A stretch of 64,000 bases of DNA, taken from positions 62,001 to 126,000 of the forward strand of contig NZ_QMEA01000007.1 of NCBI RefSeq assembly GCF_012912105.1, in the 5' to 3' direction. This DNA is from Brasilonema sp. UFV-L1. Lineage in GTDB: Bacteria; Cyanobacteriota; Cyanobacteriia; Cyanobacteriales; Nostocaceae. The notes below the pieces were generated by a model that had not been told where the DNA came from, ran no database searches, and saw nothing but the letters and a program-made list of their open reading frames with translations. Positions 28,585 through 39,076 of the stretch are shown here, one piece after another (position 1 is the stretch's first letter; each line of letters starts with the position of its first letter). A program made the translations under genes and the position numbers.

Positions 28585-28937
28585 ATACAAGCAAACAAAA
28601 AACTTATCGAAGGTTATGGCTTCTGTTCGAGGGGATGAATCGAGCCGTGCAAACGCCGGAGTTTTTCGGCTGTCCCTTCATCAATGCAACGGCGGAATAT
28701 TCCGATGCCACCCATCCCTTTCACCGTATAGCCATTGAGTACAAGCAGATGTAGCGCGACTACATTTTTCAGATCGTCGAGCAGCTTAACGTTGCTAAAC
28801 TGCTTGCATTGACTTAGCAACTCTTTTTGCTGATTGAAGGAACGCTTGTGGCCGCACAAGTGGATGTGCAGCAGCGCACGTCTAAAGAGGCTCTAGCGGC
28901 GGCACACATTTTAGTAGATTTCCATCGCAGAAAATGA
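28585..28937 (+). pseudogene. Decayed TetR-family regulator, C-terminal part
   Basis: Plus-strand translation reads LLFEGMNRAVQTPEFFGCPF then INATAEYSDATHPFHRIA, the typical TetR C-terminal ligand domain (FFGCPFINA and HP motifs). It is broken by TAG codons at 28752 and 28815 but continues in the same frame to LLIEGTLVAAQVDVQQRTSK and a TGA at 28935. The N-terminal HTH is not recognisable. It sits in the GC-rich patch with the double GNAT gene, pointing to transfer followed by decay. A minus-strand ORF at 28614-28859 is its shadow. Confidence 0.78.
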
Positions 28938-29065
28938 AATACCGCCTATAAAGCACTTTTGTATTTACGCGCCTGAACGGAACGCACTGAAATGCGTCTG
29001 TCCGCCCCATGCGCTTATTTCGATCTCACATTATTTTACGTTTTGCAGCGCGGTTAATGCTGTTA

Positions 29066-29950
29066 TTAATACAAGGCGGATGGTAGAAAAACCCCTGCCG
29101 GTTCGTTATATAGACCGAGGCTCATCAACGTTGCGGTCTGGCTGACACGCAGATCATGGTTCAAACACCAGCGGAACAGGTCGCCGTTGCGCATCGGAAC
29201 ATAGAAGCCTCCCTCGGCGAACTCTTGCGCCGCCCCGATGAGCGCCTTTAAGTCCTCATTGTTCTCGCCAACAGCGTGACCGAAGAAGCCGATTTCGGTG
29301 GCATAGCCCGATACGCGCCCATCAGACTCGACAAGCGTTGCCGTGCCCCGCCCGACAGCTCCGTTTAGTTCACCCGCCCGGTCATGACCGTGAATGCGAT
29401 AGCAGAGTTGATTACACGCGGCAAGGTCTGCTTCAGTCGCCGGGCGAACGATGCGGCCGGGTATTGTCAAGCAGAGCGGCTGTCCTTGAAGGTTTGCTAA
29501 TGGCTCGCGCACGTCGAAGCCGAGTTTGGTATACAGGGCAAGGGAGCGGCTGTTATGCGCGGCCTGAACAAGGCGCACACCGGCGCACCGTTTTTCGCGT
29601 GCCCGCTGCAAAACATGTTCCATCAGGCGGCGACCAACCGACCGGTTTTGCGCGGCGGGGTCTACCGCAGTGGGACCGATGCCGGCAATTGTGTCGTCTT
29701 CCCACAAAAAGTTGCTGCCGATGACGCGCCCATCCTCAGCCTCAGCCACGACCGAATAAACCGCCGGGTGCGCCAACAGTTCGGTCAACATACCAGCCGC
29801 AAACTCCGCAGAAGGAAAGTCGGGTACGAAGCCGTGCTGTTCCGCAATAACACGGAACCCTTGATACAAAATGGTGCCGCAGGGGAGTGCGTCGTCGGGC
29901 CGTCCCGCACGCAGCATCACCGAAGATGTTTGTTCAAATACTTTGTCCAT
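29066..29950 (-). CDS. Tandem GNAT acetyltransferase, GC-rich (transferred)
   Basis: A 294-residue protein with two GNAT-like halves. The first is complete, with the acetyl-CoA loop QNRSVGRRLMEHVL near residue 103 and ALYTKLGF near 140; the second (about 165-290) is weaker and has no clear loop. The gene is visibly GC-rich with GC-ending codons, unlike all its neighbours, which supports recent transfer. Its ATG is six bases after the stop of the transglutaminase gene on the same strand, so it may be expressed from that gene's promoter. There is no clear ribosome binding site. The substrate is unknown. Confidence 0.85.
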   Translation of the reverse strand: MDKVFEQTSSVMLRAGRPDDALPCGTILYQGFRVIAEQHGFVPDFPSAEFAAGMLTELLAHPAVYSVVAEAEDGRVIGSNFLWEDDTIAGIGPTAVDPAAQNRSVGRRLMEHVLQRAREKRCAGVRLVQAAHNSRSLALYTKLGFDVREPLANLQGQPLCLTIPGRIVRPATEADLAACNQLCYRIHGHDRAGELNGAVGRGTATLVESDGRVSGYATEIGFFGHAVGENNEDLKALIGAAQEFAEGGFYVPMRNGDLFRWCLNHDLRVSQTATLMSLGLYNEPAGVFLPSALY

Positions 29951-29956
29951 TTGAGC

Positions 29957-31630
29957 CTATAAGGGTGGCAATTCTTCCAAAATCGTGAATCGGATGTGAT
30001 TAATTGCTAACTCACCAATTGAAATTTCTTCTTTGGTGAGCTTAACCCCTTGACTTGTCAAGGTTTCAAAGGGAATTCCTTTGCCTATTTCAATGTGATA
30101 CCAGCATAAGCCCATAAAAAACCTTGTGGGATACGGTCCACCACTACCAACATCATCAGGATTGGATTCCATAGGCAACCACCCGAAACCTGGTATATAA
30201 AACTCCAACCATACATGATTATACTGAGGTTGTAGAGGAACTTGCTGGTATTCAGCGTAGGGGGGACATTTGTAGCGACCGACTGTACGACAGGGAATAC
30301 CATTTAAACGGCACAGAGCAAGCAAAACGCCCACATACTCGCCACACGAACCGACACCCCGTTCTAAAACAATATCTGGTGTGTCAATATGGGGTTTGAT
30401 GCCATAGGACAACTCATCGTAGACGTAATTGCGGATACTGTACATTTTCCGTAGCAGATTGGTTTCAGTTCCAACTGCTTCACGGGCAGCGCGGCGAACA
30501 ACGCTGGTATCCATTGCCAAATCATCATCATCCACTAAGTAGCGGGATTGAAGTTCGCTTGAGAGTTTTGGTATATCTTCGACATCGCTGGGCGTAATGC
30601 GATACTTCATTCCCCGGACTTCCAAAACTGCTTTCCAGCCAAAAATATGCCGTTCGCCTGGAGTGAGGGCATCAAATTTGAAAACAGCGACACGTTGCCC
30701 TTCTACGACTTCTTCTGTAAAAGGTAGACCAATCGGTTCAATGTGTTTTATCTTTTGACGAGGAGTTTCCGATGGCAAAGCAATACGCCATTCTACCTCG
30801 GGTAAATACACCTCTTCTAATGGTGCAATTTCTTCCATATAAGACATCTCAATCAGATATCCATTGGAGAGGGCATAACGTTTCTCCGGATTGTAATCGT
30901 AATTGAGCGGGTGAATGAAAGTGCGATCGCGGTAAGATAGCTCATGATTCGGATCCGCGTTCGGGTTATCGCGGACATACGGTTCTTCAGAGGTGTAAGC
31001 AACATAGAGAGTTTTCTTGCCCGTCTCACTATCTTTATGTATTGCTATCCCCGTCGGAGAATCAAATGGTGTCAGTACGCCGAATTGAACTTCCCCAGTC
31101 GCCCTGTCTATACAATACACAGTTTGTTCCACTGTGTCGCTCACCCAAAGTGTTTCCTCGTCTACTGCTAAATTCTCTACCCCAACCCCAGGAGCATAAA
31201 ATTTGGTAATTTGTTTTCGTGTGTTGCGATCAAAAATCAGAATGTCTCCCAACTTTTGGCAACTAATGTATACAGTTGATTCCCAAACAGCAATGCCATC
31301 CGCTGCATAAGGCAACGTTACAAAATGTTCCAAACCCAACGAAGCTAGCTTGCATAAATAAACACTATTACCCCGAGTCAGCCAAAGAGTATCTTCCCAT
31401 ACTGCGATACCCGTCATATCCGTAAATTCTTTGACTTGATGAGAGTTGAGAATTTGGGCATTGTCAGAGTGTGGGTCAATTTGCAACAAATGCCCTTTAA
31501 CAGTATCAATAGCAATTAGTGTATCCTTAACAAAGGTAATGCCACAGAGGGCGGCAGCACCAAGCGGTCGAATTGTCCTTTTCCCAAGCATTTGGCTGGT
31601 AGATGGAAAACTGGGGAGTGCAAAAGTCAT
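29957..31630 (-). CDS. Beta-propeller and transglutaminase-like protein
   Basis: A 557-residue protein. Residues about 20-220 form NHL/propeller-like repeats (GIAVWEDTLWLTRGN, GIAVWESTVYISCQ, LAVDEETLWVSD). The C-terminal half carries a transglutaminase-like papain fold: Cys429 in GVGSCGEY, His472 in YNHVWLEF and Asp492 in ESNPDD. No signal peptide is seen, so it may act in the cytosol. Such domains act as peptidases or transamidases; the substrate is unknown. The C-terminus is intact, and the GC-rich GNAT gene begins six bases later. Confidence 0.82.
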   Translation of the reverse strand: MTFALPSFPSTSQMLGKRTIRPLGAAALCGITFVKDTLIAIDTVKGHLLQIDPHSDNAQILNSHQVKEFTDMTGIAVWEDTLWLTRGNSVYLCKLASLGLEHFVTLPYAADGIAVWESTVYISCQKLGDILIFDRNTRKQITKFYAPGVGVENLAVDEETLWVSDTVEQTVYCIDRATGEVQFGVLTPFDSPTGIAIHKDSETGKKTLYVAYTSEEPYVRDNPNADPNHELSYRDRTFIHPLNYDYNPEKRYALSNGYLIEMSYMEEIAPLEEVYLPEVEWRIALPSETPRQKIKHIEPIGLPFTEEVVEGQRVAVFKFDALTPGERHIFGWKAVLEVRGMKYRITPSDVEDIPKLSSELQSRYLVDDDDLAMDTSVVRRAAREAVGTETNLLRKMYSIRNYVYDELSYGIKPHIDTPDIVLERGVGSCGEYVGVLLALCRLNGIPCRTVGRYKCPPYAEYQQVPLQPQYNHVWLEFYIPGFGWLPMESNPDDVGSGGPYPTRFFMGLCWYHIEIGKGIPFETLTSQGVKLTKEEISIGELAINHIRFTILEELPPL

Positions 31631-31919
31631 ATTACACTGGTTTAGTCAATGGTATAGCACGCTTAAAATCGAAGATGAAATGTCTTGTTACCTAGTTCTC
31701 TACTTCTATCACTCATAATCATCGATATTTTATATGATGAAATTCGTTTATTAGGAGTAAGGACACTCATGTTGTCCGAAAGAAAAAATTGGGAACCATC
31801 AAAAATGCCATCTGTCACGTACAGCGTGGCGCTCAACCTAATATAACTTCATATTGATGGTTTTCCAGCCATTGCTAAATTATGATCGAATTTTGTAACC
31901 ATTCCCTGTGACCTACACG

Positions 31920-34772
31920 ATGTCTGCTCATTCTCTACCCGAAAAAGCTGCCGTTTGGCATAGTTTGGAAGTTGATAAATCATTGGAACTGCTGAAGACA
32001 AATGCAGACACTGGCTTGACACCCCAAGAAATACAACAGCGGTTGCAAAAATATGGTCCCAATGAATTAGAAGAAACTGCTGGGCGCAGTGCCTGGGAAA
32101 TTTTGGTGGATCAGTTCAAGAACATTATGTTGTTGATGCTGATTGCCGTAGCCATCATCTCTGGGGTTTTGGATTTGCTAGCTTGGCAGCAAGGCACCTT
32201 GAAGCCAGGTGAGTTGCCTTTTAAAGACACAATCGCCATTTTAGCGATTGTTATCCTCAACGGCATACTCGGTTATGTCCAAGAAAGCCGTGCCGAAAAA
32301 GCCTTGGCAGCCCTGAAAAAACTTTCTTCTCCCAACGTGCGACTGATTCGCGACGGTAAACCAGTAGAAGTGGCAGCCAAAGATTTGGTCCCAGGAGATG
32401 TGATGTTGGTGGAAGCTGGAGTACAAATCGCTGCAGACGGACGCCTTATAGAACAATCTAACCTGCAAGTGCGAGAATCGGCACTCACTGGTGAAGCCGA
32501 AGCGGTGAACAAACGTTCAGAAGTCACATTGCCTGAAGAAACATCATTAGGCGATCGCATAAATTTAGTTTTTCAAGGTACTGAAGTCGTCCAAGGACGC
32601 GCCAAGATTCTGGTAACCAACACCGGAATGCAGACAGAACTTGGTAAAATTGCCTCTTTGTTGCAGGGAGTGGAAAGTGAACCGACTCCATTGCAACAGC
32701 GGATGACTCAACTCGGTAATGTCCTCGTCACGGGTTCTTTGATTTTGGTGGCGCTTGTCGTTGTGGGGGGTCTTTTACGTGGCGGTAACTTACAAGAACT
32801 GTTGGAAGTTTCTTTGAGTATGGCGGTTGCTGTCGTGCCAGAAGGCTTACCCGCAGTTATTACCGTTACCTTGGCACTGGGAACCCAACGAATGGTACGT
32901 CGCAACGCTTTGATTCGCAAACTCCCAGCAGTAGAAACTTTAGGTTCTGTGACGACGATTTGTTCTGATAAAACTGGCACCTTAACTCAGAACAAAATGG
33001 TGGTGCAATCAACTTACACGAACAACAAAACTTTTCGTGTGAGTGGGGAAGGTTACGCCCCTAAAGGAGAGTTTCAGCTCGATGGGAAAACAATTTCCAT
33101 AAATCAATCTCCAGAAATCCAAACTTTATTAGTCGCCTGTGCCTTGTGTAATGATTCATTTCTGCAACAAGAAAAAGGAGAATGGAAAATTTTGGGCGAC
33201 CCAACAGAGGGCGCTTTAGTTACCTTGGCCGCGAAAGGAGGAATCGAAAAAGATCAATGGGACAGTAAGCTGCCCCGCGTCGGCGAGTTCCCCTTCTCCT
33301 CAGAACGCAAGCGGATGAGCGTCATTTGTCGGGTTGAAGGAGTTGACAATGGTGTATCAGGGCTAACATCACCAGATCCTGTACTGAGGAACTTACTGCA
33401 ATCTGAAAGCTATTTAATGTTCACAAAAGGCTCGCCAGAGTTAATTTTGGCACGTTGCACACAATTTTACGCAGGCACAGGCTCAACAGCTTTGAATGAT
33501 GAGCAGCGGCGTAAGATATTAGCAGAAAATGACCAAATGGCGAGTAAAGGTCTACGAGTACTGGGTTTTGCCTACAAACCCCTCACTGAGATTCCACCGG
33601 AAGGTTCAGATGAGACATCTGAGCAAGGCTTAGTTTGGCTGGGATTAGTAGGAATGTTGGATGCACCACGTCCAGAGGTACGAGCAGCCGTGCAAGAATG
33701 TCGGGATGCGGGTATTCGACCAGTGATGATTACTGGAGACCATCAACTGACAGCACGAGCGATCGCCACTGATTTAGGAATTGCTAAAGAAGGTGAGCGA
33801 GTCCTCACAGGTCAAGAATTACAACGGATGAATGACCAAGAACTTGAGCAAAACGTTGACTTGGTGAGTATTTATGCTCGGGTTGCCCCCGAACACAAAC
33901 TACGAATTGTGCAGGCGCTGCAACGTCGAGGCAGATTTGTTGCTATGACAGGTGATGGTGTTAACGATGCTCCAGCCCTAAAACAAGCTGACATTGGTAT
34001 TGCAATGGGTATCACTGGTACCGACGTGAGCAAGGAAGCCAGTGATATGGTGTTACTTGATGACAACTTTGCCACCATTGTCGCTGCCACAAAAGAAGGG
34101 AGAGTTGTTTACACCAACATCCGCCGCTTTATCAAGTACATTCTTGGAAGTAATATTGGCGAGGTGATCACGATTGCAGCAGCACCAGTTCTCGGACTAG
34201 GGGGCGTTCCCCTCTCGCCGTTGCAAATTCTTTGGATGAACCTCGTTACGGACGGTTTACCAGCACTAGCATTAGCTGTAGAACCTCCTGAACCCGACGT
34301 GATGAAGCGTCCGCCCTTCAGTCCCCGTGAAAGTATTTTTGCTAGGGGGTTGGGTTCTTACATGATTCGGATTGGTATAGTCTTTGCCATCATCACGATT
34401 ATTCTCATGGAGTGGGCGTACAATTATTCGCAAACAGTCACAGGTCCAGGACTTGATCCACAACGGTGGAGGACAATGGTATTTACTACCCTGTGTCTTG
34501 CTCAAATGGGTCATGCCATAGCAATTCGCTCGAATACTCGACTGACTATACAAATGAATCCTTTTTCAAATCCTTATGTACTTGGGGCTGTTGTCGTGAC
34601 GACAATTTTGCAGTTGATGCTGATTTACGTCCCACCCCTACGCGATTTCTTTGGTACCCAGTGGATAAGTCCAACTGAGTTGGCAATTTGCTTTGGCTTT
34701 AGTGCTTTGATGTTTGTATGGATTGAACTAGAGAAACTCTTCTTGCGGTTGATGGGTAAAAAACCCGTTTAA
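31920..34772 (+). CDS. P-type cation-transporting ATPase (Ca2+-ATPase/PMR1 group)
   Basis: A 950-residue P2-type ATPase with an N-terminal cation-ATPase domain, about ten membrane segments, TGEA actuator motif, phosphorylation site [12 protein letters not shown], and [18 protein letters not shown] in the hinge. The membrane motif VVPEGLPA matches calcium pumps, while MN(L)VTDGLPA in M6 keeps Asn and Asp. It exports cations, most likely Ca2+, from the cytosol using ATP. A GTG lies four codons earlier; the ATG is preferred and neither has a clear ribosome binding site. It is a single gene followed by a good terminator. Confidence 0.92.
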   Translation: MSAHSLPEKAAVWHSLEVDKSLELLKTNADTGLTPQEIQQRLQKYGPNELEETAGRSAWEILVDQFKNIMLLMLIAVAIISGVLDLLAWQQGTLKPGELPFKDTIAILAIVILNGILGYVQESRAEKALAALKKLSSPNVRLIRDGKPVEVAAKDLVPGDVMLVEAGVQIAADGRLIEQSNLQVRESALTGEAEAVNKRSEVTLPEETSLGDRINLVFQGTEVVQGRAKILVTNTGMQTELGKIASLLQGVESEPTPLQQRMTQLGNVLVTGSLILVALVVVGGLLRGGNLQELLEVSLSMAVAVVPEGLPAVITVTLALGTQRMVRRNALIRKLPAVETLGSVTTICSDKTGTLTQNKMVVQSTYTNNKTFRVSGEGYAPKGEFQLDGKTISINQSPEIQTLLVACALCNDSFLQQEKGEWKILGDPTEGALVTLAAKGGIEKDQWDSKLPRVGEFPFSSERKRMSVICRVEGVDNGVSGLTSPDPVLRNLLQSESYLMFTKGSPELILARCTQFYAGTGSTALNDEQRRKILAENDQMASKGLRVLGFAYKPLTEIPPEGSDETSEQGLVWLGLVGMLDAPRPEVRAAVQECRDAGIRPVMITGDHQLTARAIATDLGIAKEGERVLTGQELQRMNDQELEQNVDLVSIYARVAPEHKLRIVQALQRRGRFVAMTGDGVNDAPALKQADIGIAMGITGTDVSKEASDMVLLDDNFATIVAATKEGRVVYTNIRRFIKYILGSNIGEVITIAAAPVLGLGGVPLSPLQILWMNLVTDGLPALALAVEPPEPDVMKRPPFSPRESIFARGLGSYMIRIGIVFAIITIILMEWAYNYSQTVTGPGLDPQRWRTMVFTTLCLAQMGHAIAIRSNTRLTIQMNPFSNPYVLGAVVVTTILQLMLIYVPPLRDFFGTQWISPTELAICFGFSALMFVWIELEKLFLRLMGKKPV

Positions 34773-34786
34773 AGCGCGAATTTTCA

Positions 34787-34818
34787 GCGAAAGGCAGTGG
34801 GAAAGCCCTTTCGTTTTA
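34787..34818 (+). terminator. Rho-independent terminator after cation ATPase
   Basis: A stem of CGAAAGG (34788-34794) and CCTTTCG (34807-34813) with a 12-base loop is followed by TTTT, 15 bases after the ATPase stop codon. Confidence 0.65.
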
Positions 34819-34889
34819 AAAGATGGATGAAGCGTCACCCACCGTCTTGGTTATTGTTGTTCTTGCAAAAGTCTGATGAATGGATATTT

Positions 34890-35300
34890 GGAACCACAGA
34901 TAAACACAGATGTAGATGCAGAGCGGCTTCCCGCAGGGTACACAAATAATTAATCGGTGTGCATCTGGAGGACACTGCTGTGCGGGGGTTCCCCACGCCA
35001 GTCCGTACCCTGCGGGAAGCCCTCCGGGGAAGACCTCCGGTCTCGCTGCGCGCTCCGGGGGTGCCTCTTTCAGAGGAACTTCGTTAACGCAATCGACGGG
35101 AAGCGGAGCCACTGCGGTGGACGGGTCTCCCGGCATAAAGGAGCCAGCGCCGTGGGCGGGTCTCCCGACTTGAGGCGTCTGGCGTCAAGTGGCGTCCAAG
35201 ACTGCGACCCCCTCACCGCCCTCCGGGCGTCTACAAGTCGGGAAACCCGAACTGTGCAGCTGGCTCCCGTTGAGGCAACTGTTCGTTGTGCATCTGTAGT
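34890..35300. repeat. GC-rich repeat patch between genes
   Basis: The 726-base gap after the ATPase holds a dense set of repeats. There is a perfect 16-base inverted repeat (34926-34941 with 35005-35020), a 13/14 inverted repeat (35158-35171 with 35235-35248) and repeated GGGTCTCCCGGC/GGGTCTCCCGAC units. It begins with a CACAGAT motif also seen near 17580. Several open frames run through it in different directions, as expected for repeats, and none looks like a gene. 35301-35498 shows nothing. Confidence 0.7.
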
Positions 35301-35498
35301 TTCATTTTCAGAAGTTTCACATTAGACATGAAAATAGAAGCCCAAACCACGCAAAATCGTTCCAGCATCATTTTCATTGTTCCGCTTGAGCGACAGCGAG
35401 TGGAGTAAGATTGCAAAAGTCGGTCAAACAGCTTCAATTTTAGTCATATGAAGCTCGTAATTATAAAGCTGCATAACGGTTATATTAAGTTACAGGAG

Positions 35499-36071
35499 TT
35501 ACTTTTTCACTCGATAGTGCAGCAACATGAAACCGTTGCTGTAGATTTTGCTGTTGGTAAGTTCCAGTGAAGTCTGCTTGATCGCACCAGAAAAAAGTCG
35601 AATGCCTGAGCCGAGAAGTATCGGATGTACCTTCAGGATTATCTCGTCGATTTCAGGGAAAAGCATTGTAGCTAAATCGCCACCACCGCAGAGCCAAATG
35701 TCCTTACCAGGTTGCTGCTTCAATTCCCTAACCAATCCCACAGCGTTATCTGAGACAAACTCAACATTTTTATCTGGACTTTCTTTCAGGGTGCGAGAGA
35801 AAACATACTGCTTCATCTGCGGGTAAGGGTTGGTAAAACCATCCTTTAACCCCGCTTCGTAAGTTCTGCGTCCCATCAAAACAACATCAAACCATTTATT
35901 CTCAGCACTAATGCCTAGTTTGTTGCGAAAGTGAGCCGGAATAGTTTCAGGAAAGGTTTCAAGCAAATAGGCGACTTGCTCCCCTTCCATAAGGAAAAAA
36001 TCATATGAATCGTCCTCGCGGGCAATGAATCTATCGACGGTACAAGCCACGTAATATTTGAGTTCTCGCAT
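35499..36071 (-). CDS. Dihydrofolate reductase/RibD C-terminal family protein
   Basis: A 190-residue protein of the RibD C-terminal/DHFR-like fold. It starts RELKYYVACTVDRFIA, has VVLMGRRTYE for the NADPH strand, then DIWLCGGGDLATMLF and DEIILKVHPILLGSGIRLF, all standard for this group. These are NADPH-dependent reductases of unknown substrate, distinct from true folate reductase. It is a single gene with a clear ATG at 36071. Similar genes are often horizontally spread, but the composition here matches the neighbours. Confidence 0.87.
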   Translation of the reverse strand: MRELKYYVACTVDRFIAREDDSYDFFLMEGEQVAYLLETFPETIPAHFRNKLGISAENKWFDVVLMGRRTYEAGLKDGFTNPYPQMKQYVFSRTLKESPDKNVEFVSDNAVGLVRELKQQPGKDIWLCGGGDLATMLFPEIDEIILKVHPILLGSGIRLFSGAIKQTSLELTNSKIYSNGFMLLHYRVKK

Positions 36072-36433
36072 ACTAACTTCTCCTCAATGAGTGCAGGATA
36101 GACTTTTCTTGTGCAACATTTAAGCTAAACAAATCAAACATTAGACTTCTTGCAAAATTATTTTGTGGTATAATTGAAAGTCTTATAAAAAAGATATATC
36201 AAAGTCTATACGGACAACCTACGTTACCTCATTAGTATCTCTGATAGCTCATAAAAAGCAGATTTTTCAAATCCCTTATCTTAGCATGAATTATTTTTAC
36301 AAGAGGTCTATTCTCAAGCTAGATTGACTGTAGTGCTTATAACTTTGTTGCAATACAGTCGAACTGAAAAAACACTAAGCTGTATATATTGCATAAAAAC
36401 TCTGCTGGCGAACTACCTGTAACTTGACTGATT
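36072..36433. other. AT-rich intergenic region upstream of ffh
   Basis: This 362-base gap lies between divergent starts. TTGCAAAATTATTTT near 36152 matches a stretch upstream of pabAB near 28530, suggesting a shared repeat or promoter fragment. No gene is seen; the promoter of ffh should lie here but cannot be pinned down. Confidence 0.45.
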
Positions 36434-37891
36434 ATGTTTGAAGCATTAGCTGACCGTTTAGAAGGTGCCTGGAAAAAACTTCGGGGAATGGACAAAATTT
36501 CCCAATCCAATATTCAAGATGCTTTGCGGGAAGTGCGTCGCGCCCTGTTAGAAGCAGATGTTAATCTCCAGGTAGTTAAAGATTTTGTCACCGAAGTTGA
36601 AACCAAGGCACAGGGAGCTGAGGTCATTGCTGGTGTACGACCTGACCAACAGTTTATCAAGATAGTCTACGATGAACTGGTGCGGGTCATGGGAGAAGAG
36701 AACGTTCCCATCGCACAAGCTGAGCGATCTCCCACAATAGTTCTGATGGCAGGGTTACAGGGTACTGGGAAAACGACTGCTACTGCTAAGTTAGCCTTGC
36801 ATCTACGTAAATTAGAACGCAGCTGCTTAATGGTGGCGACGGACGTGTATCGTCCAGCAGCTATTGACCAACTGATCACACTAGGTAAGCAAATTGACGT
36901 GCCAGTCTTTGAACTTGGATCTGATGCTGATCCAGTTGAAATTGCACGACAGGGCGTAGAACGCGGTAAAGCAGAAGGAATTGATACAATAATTATTGAT
37001 ACTGCTGGTCGCTTACAAATTGATCAAGACATGATGGGGGAATTAGCCCGCATCAAACAAACTGTCCAACCACATGAAACTCTTTTAGTGGTGGACGCCA
37101 TGACAGGTCAAGAAGCTGCCAATCTGACCCGTACTTTCCACGAAAAAATTGGGATCACTGGTGCAATTCTTACTAAGTTGGATGGTGATAGCCGGGGTGG
37201 GGCAGCACTGTCTGTGCGGCATATTTCAGGAGCACCCATTAAGTTTGTCGGTGTCGGTGAAAAGGTAGAGGCTTTACAACCGTTTTATCCTGACCGTATG
37301 GCATCGCGCATTTTAGGCATGGGCGATGTTCTGACCCTGGTAGAAAAGGCTCAAGAAGAAATTGACCTTGCTGATGCCGAGAAGATGCAGGAGAAAATCC
37401 TGTCAGCGAAGTTTGACTTTACTGATTTTCTCAAGCAAATGCGCCTGCTCAAAAATATGGGTTCGCTGGGAGGCATTATTAAGCTTATTCCTGGAATGAA
37501 CAAGCTGACAGATGACCAACTTAAGCAAGGAGAAACTCAGCTCAAGCGCTGTGAAGCGATGATTAATTCCATGACGCGTCAAGAGCGCCAAAACCCAGAT
37601 TTGCTGGCAAGTTCTCCCAGTAGAAGGCGACGCATTGCGAATGGGTCTGGTTATAAGGAAACAGATGTCAGTAAACTGGTAAGTGATTTCCAAAGAATGC
37701 GCAATATGATGCAGCAAATGGGTCAGGGGCGCTTCTCTGGTATGCCAGGAATGTTTGGTGGGATGGGTAATCCCGCCGCTGCCGGTAGCGGTCCAGTCGG
37801 CCCTGGTTGGCGAGGTTACAGTGGCGGTGCAGGCGGCTCAAAAAAGAAGCCGAAGAAAGACAAAAAAAAGAAAGGCTTCGGTACGCTTTAG
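36434..37891 (+). CDS. ffh: Signal recognition particle protein Ffh/SRP54
   Basis: A 485-residue GTPase that binds signal peptides and 4.5S RNA and targets nascent membrane proteins. The N domain is followed by the G domain with GLQGTGKTTATAKLA, DTAGRLQID and TKLDGDSRGGAAL, then the methionine-rich M domain (MRNMMQQMGQ). The glycine-rich, lysine-rich tail (GGAGGSKKKPKKDKKKKG) is typical of cyanobacteria. Downstream on the same strand come rpsP and khpA, a common bacterial neighbourhood. Confidence 0.96.
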   Translation: MFEALADRLEGAWKKLRGMDKISQSNIQDALREVRRALLEADVNLQVVKDFVTEVETKAQGAEVIAGVRPDQQFIKIVYDELVRVMGEENVPIAQAERSPTIVLMAGLQGTGKTTATAKLALHLRKLERSCLMVATDVYRPAAIDQLITLGKQIDVPVFELGSDADPVEIARQGVERGKAEGIDTIIIDTAGRLQIDQDMMGELARIKQTVQPHETLLVVDAMTGQEAANLTRTFHEKIGITGAILTKLDGDSRGGAALSVRHISGAPIKFVGVGEKVEALQPFYPDRMASRILGMGDVLTLVEKAQEEIDLADAEKMQEKILSAKFDFTDFLKQMRLLKNMGSLGGIIKLIPGMNKLTDDQLKQGETQLKRCEAMINSMTRQERQNPDLLASSPSRRRRIANGSGYKETDVSKLVSDFQRMRNMMQQMGQGRFSGMPGMFGGMGNPAAAGSGPVGPGWRGYSGGAGGSKKKPKKDKKKKGFGTL

Positions 37892-37956
37892 TCGCTTATC
37901 AGTGGTCAGTTACAACTCACAAATCACAAACAGTAACTCACAATTCACACTTTGCA

Positions 37957-37982
37957 AATGCTAAAATAATCATTTTAGCATT
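37957..37982 (+). terminator. Hairpin after ffh
   Basis: A perfect 11-base inverted repeat (AATGCTAAAAT and its complement) with a four-base loop lies 66 bases after ffh. It lacks a T-run after the stem on the plus strand, so it may be an attenuating or RNA-stabilising hairpin rather than a classic terminator. Confidence 0.4.
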
Positions 37983-38154
37983 AGAAGTTAAACTGCCTAC
38001 CCGATGGAAACAGCCAATACAAAACAGATAGACTGTTTTCAACAGGACTAACATTGACTTTGGAACTGTCTTCGGGAAACTTCACGCTCATGTGACTTCT
38101 CTTTGAAACTAACTGCAAACGAATTCCTAGAAACAGGAGAATGATTTCCTAACC

Positions 38155-38415
38155 ATGATTAAACTGCGCCTGAAGCGATACGGTAAAAAACGGGAAGCAA
38201 GTTACCGTATCATCGCAATAAACAGCCTCTCTCGCCGCGATGGTCGTCCCTTAGAAGAACTGGGTTTTTACAATCCCAGAACTGATGAAGTACGACTGGA
38301 TGTTCCCGGCATCGTCAAGCAACTACAACAAGGCGCTCAACCGACTGATACCGTACGTCACATCCTGCAAAAAGCCAATGTCTTTGAACAGGTCAGTGCA
38401 AAAGCCTCAACTTAA
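38155..38415 (+). CDS. rpsP: 30S ribosomal protein S16
   Basis: An 86-residue ribosomal protein with [19 protein letters not shown] and [15 protein letters not shown], both invariant in S16. It binds 16S rRNA and aids small-subunit assembly. The stop codon lies inside the start region of khpA, with the two frames overlapping by 20 bases. AGGAG lies about ten bases before the ATG. Confidence 0.97.
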   Translation: MIKLRLKRYGKKREASYRIIAINSLSRRDGRPLEELGFYNPRTDEVRLDVPGIVKQLQQGAQPTDTVRHILQKANVFEQVSAKAST

Positions 38416-38809
38416 AATCGGAACAAAATCCCCCACAACCAGTCCAGACTACGTTGGGCTGGTACGGTTTCTGATGCAACCGTTTTTGGATTATCCTCAA
38501 TCTTTAAGCATCGATTGTGAAATGTCTTATACCCGCAACCGTGCTTGGATTCGGATTGCGTTTGAAAGCTCAGATAAAGGAAAAGTATTTGGTCGGGGTG
38601 GACGCAATATTCAGGCGATTCGCACTGTGATTGCAGCATCAGCTCAAGCAGCTGGACACTCAGTATACCTGGACATCTATGGCAGCACTGCTGGTAGTCG
38701 AGAGGACTCATCTTTCGATGATGACAGGGAAGAACGATTACCGCCACCAAAACCCAGAGAAAAACGTGGAAACGGACATAAACCTATTGCCAGAACACGC
38801 TCCTACTAG
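38396..38809 (+). CDS. khpA: KH-domain RNA-binding protein KhpA
   Basis: A 137-residue protein. The KH core shows [17 protein letters not shown] and the GRGG loop in [19 protein letters not shown], followed by YLDIYG. The charged tail ([19 protein letters not shown]) is a cyanobacterial extension. The upstream open frame is longer, but it runs across rpsP; the GTG at 38396 gives a 20-base overlap with rpsP and a suitable length, and is chosen with moderate confidence. KhpA binds RNA and is usually encoded next to rpsP in bacteria. Confidence 0.85.
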   Translation: MQKPQLKIGTKSPTTSPDYVGLVRFLMQPFLDYPQSLSIDCEMSYTRNRAWIRIAFESSDKGKVFGRGGRNIQAIRTVIAASAQAAGHSVYLDIYGSTAGSREDSSFDDDREERLPPPKPREKRGNGHKPIARTRSY

Positions 38810-39076
38810 ATTTAAATCAGAGCAAAAACCAAATGAATTATGAAGTGAAATAAGGAGTCATTCGCCTTTCTAAAGTGCGACGGGAAGCATAAAAACCCAC
38901 CAGCTAAAACTTGAATTTCTAAAAAAAATCGAGTTTTGGTATCTTTTAAAGGTGGGATGAAATGCTCCAAAAGGACTTGAGCGCCCGTCAAAAATGCTAA
39001 AATATCGAGCAAAATACTGTTGAGTACATGGTTGTAGATGACTCAGATAATCTCTGTAAGGAGGTGAAACTAGGGA

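Noticed and set aside
28752-28817. Amber codons read as an amino acid in the TetR frame
   Set aside because: No sign of stop-codon reassignment elsewhere in the window: other genes end in TAG normally, and the HTH part is also missing. A pseudogene is simpler.
28614-28859. Minus-strand ORF of 81 residues
   Set aside because: It is the antisense shadow of the broken TetR frame on the plus strand, which has recognisable family motifs.
34816-35325. Several ORFs in the GC-rich repeat patch
   Set aside because: They run in both directions through inverted repeats and encode Pro/Gly/Ala-rich sequence typical of repeats read by chance.
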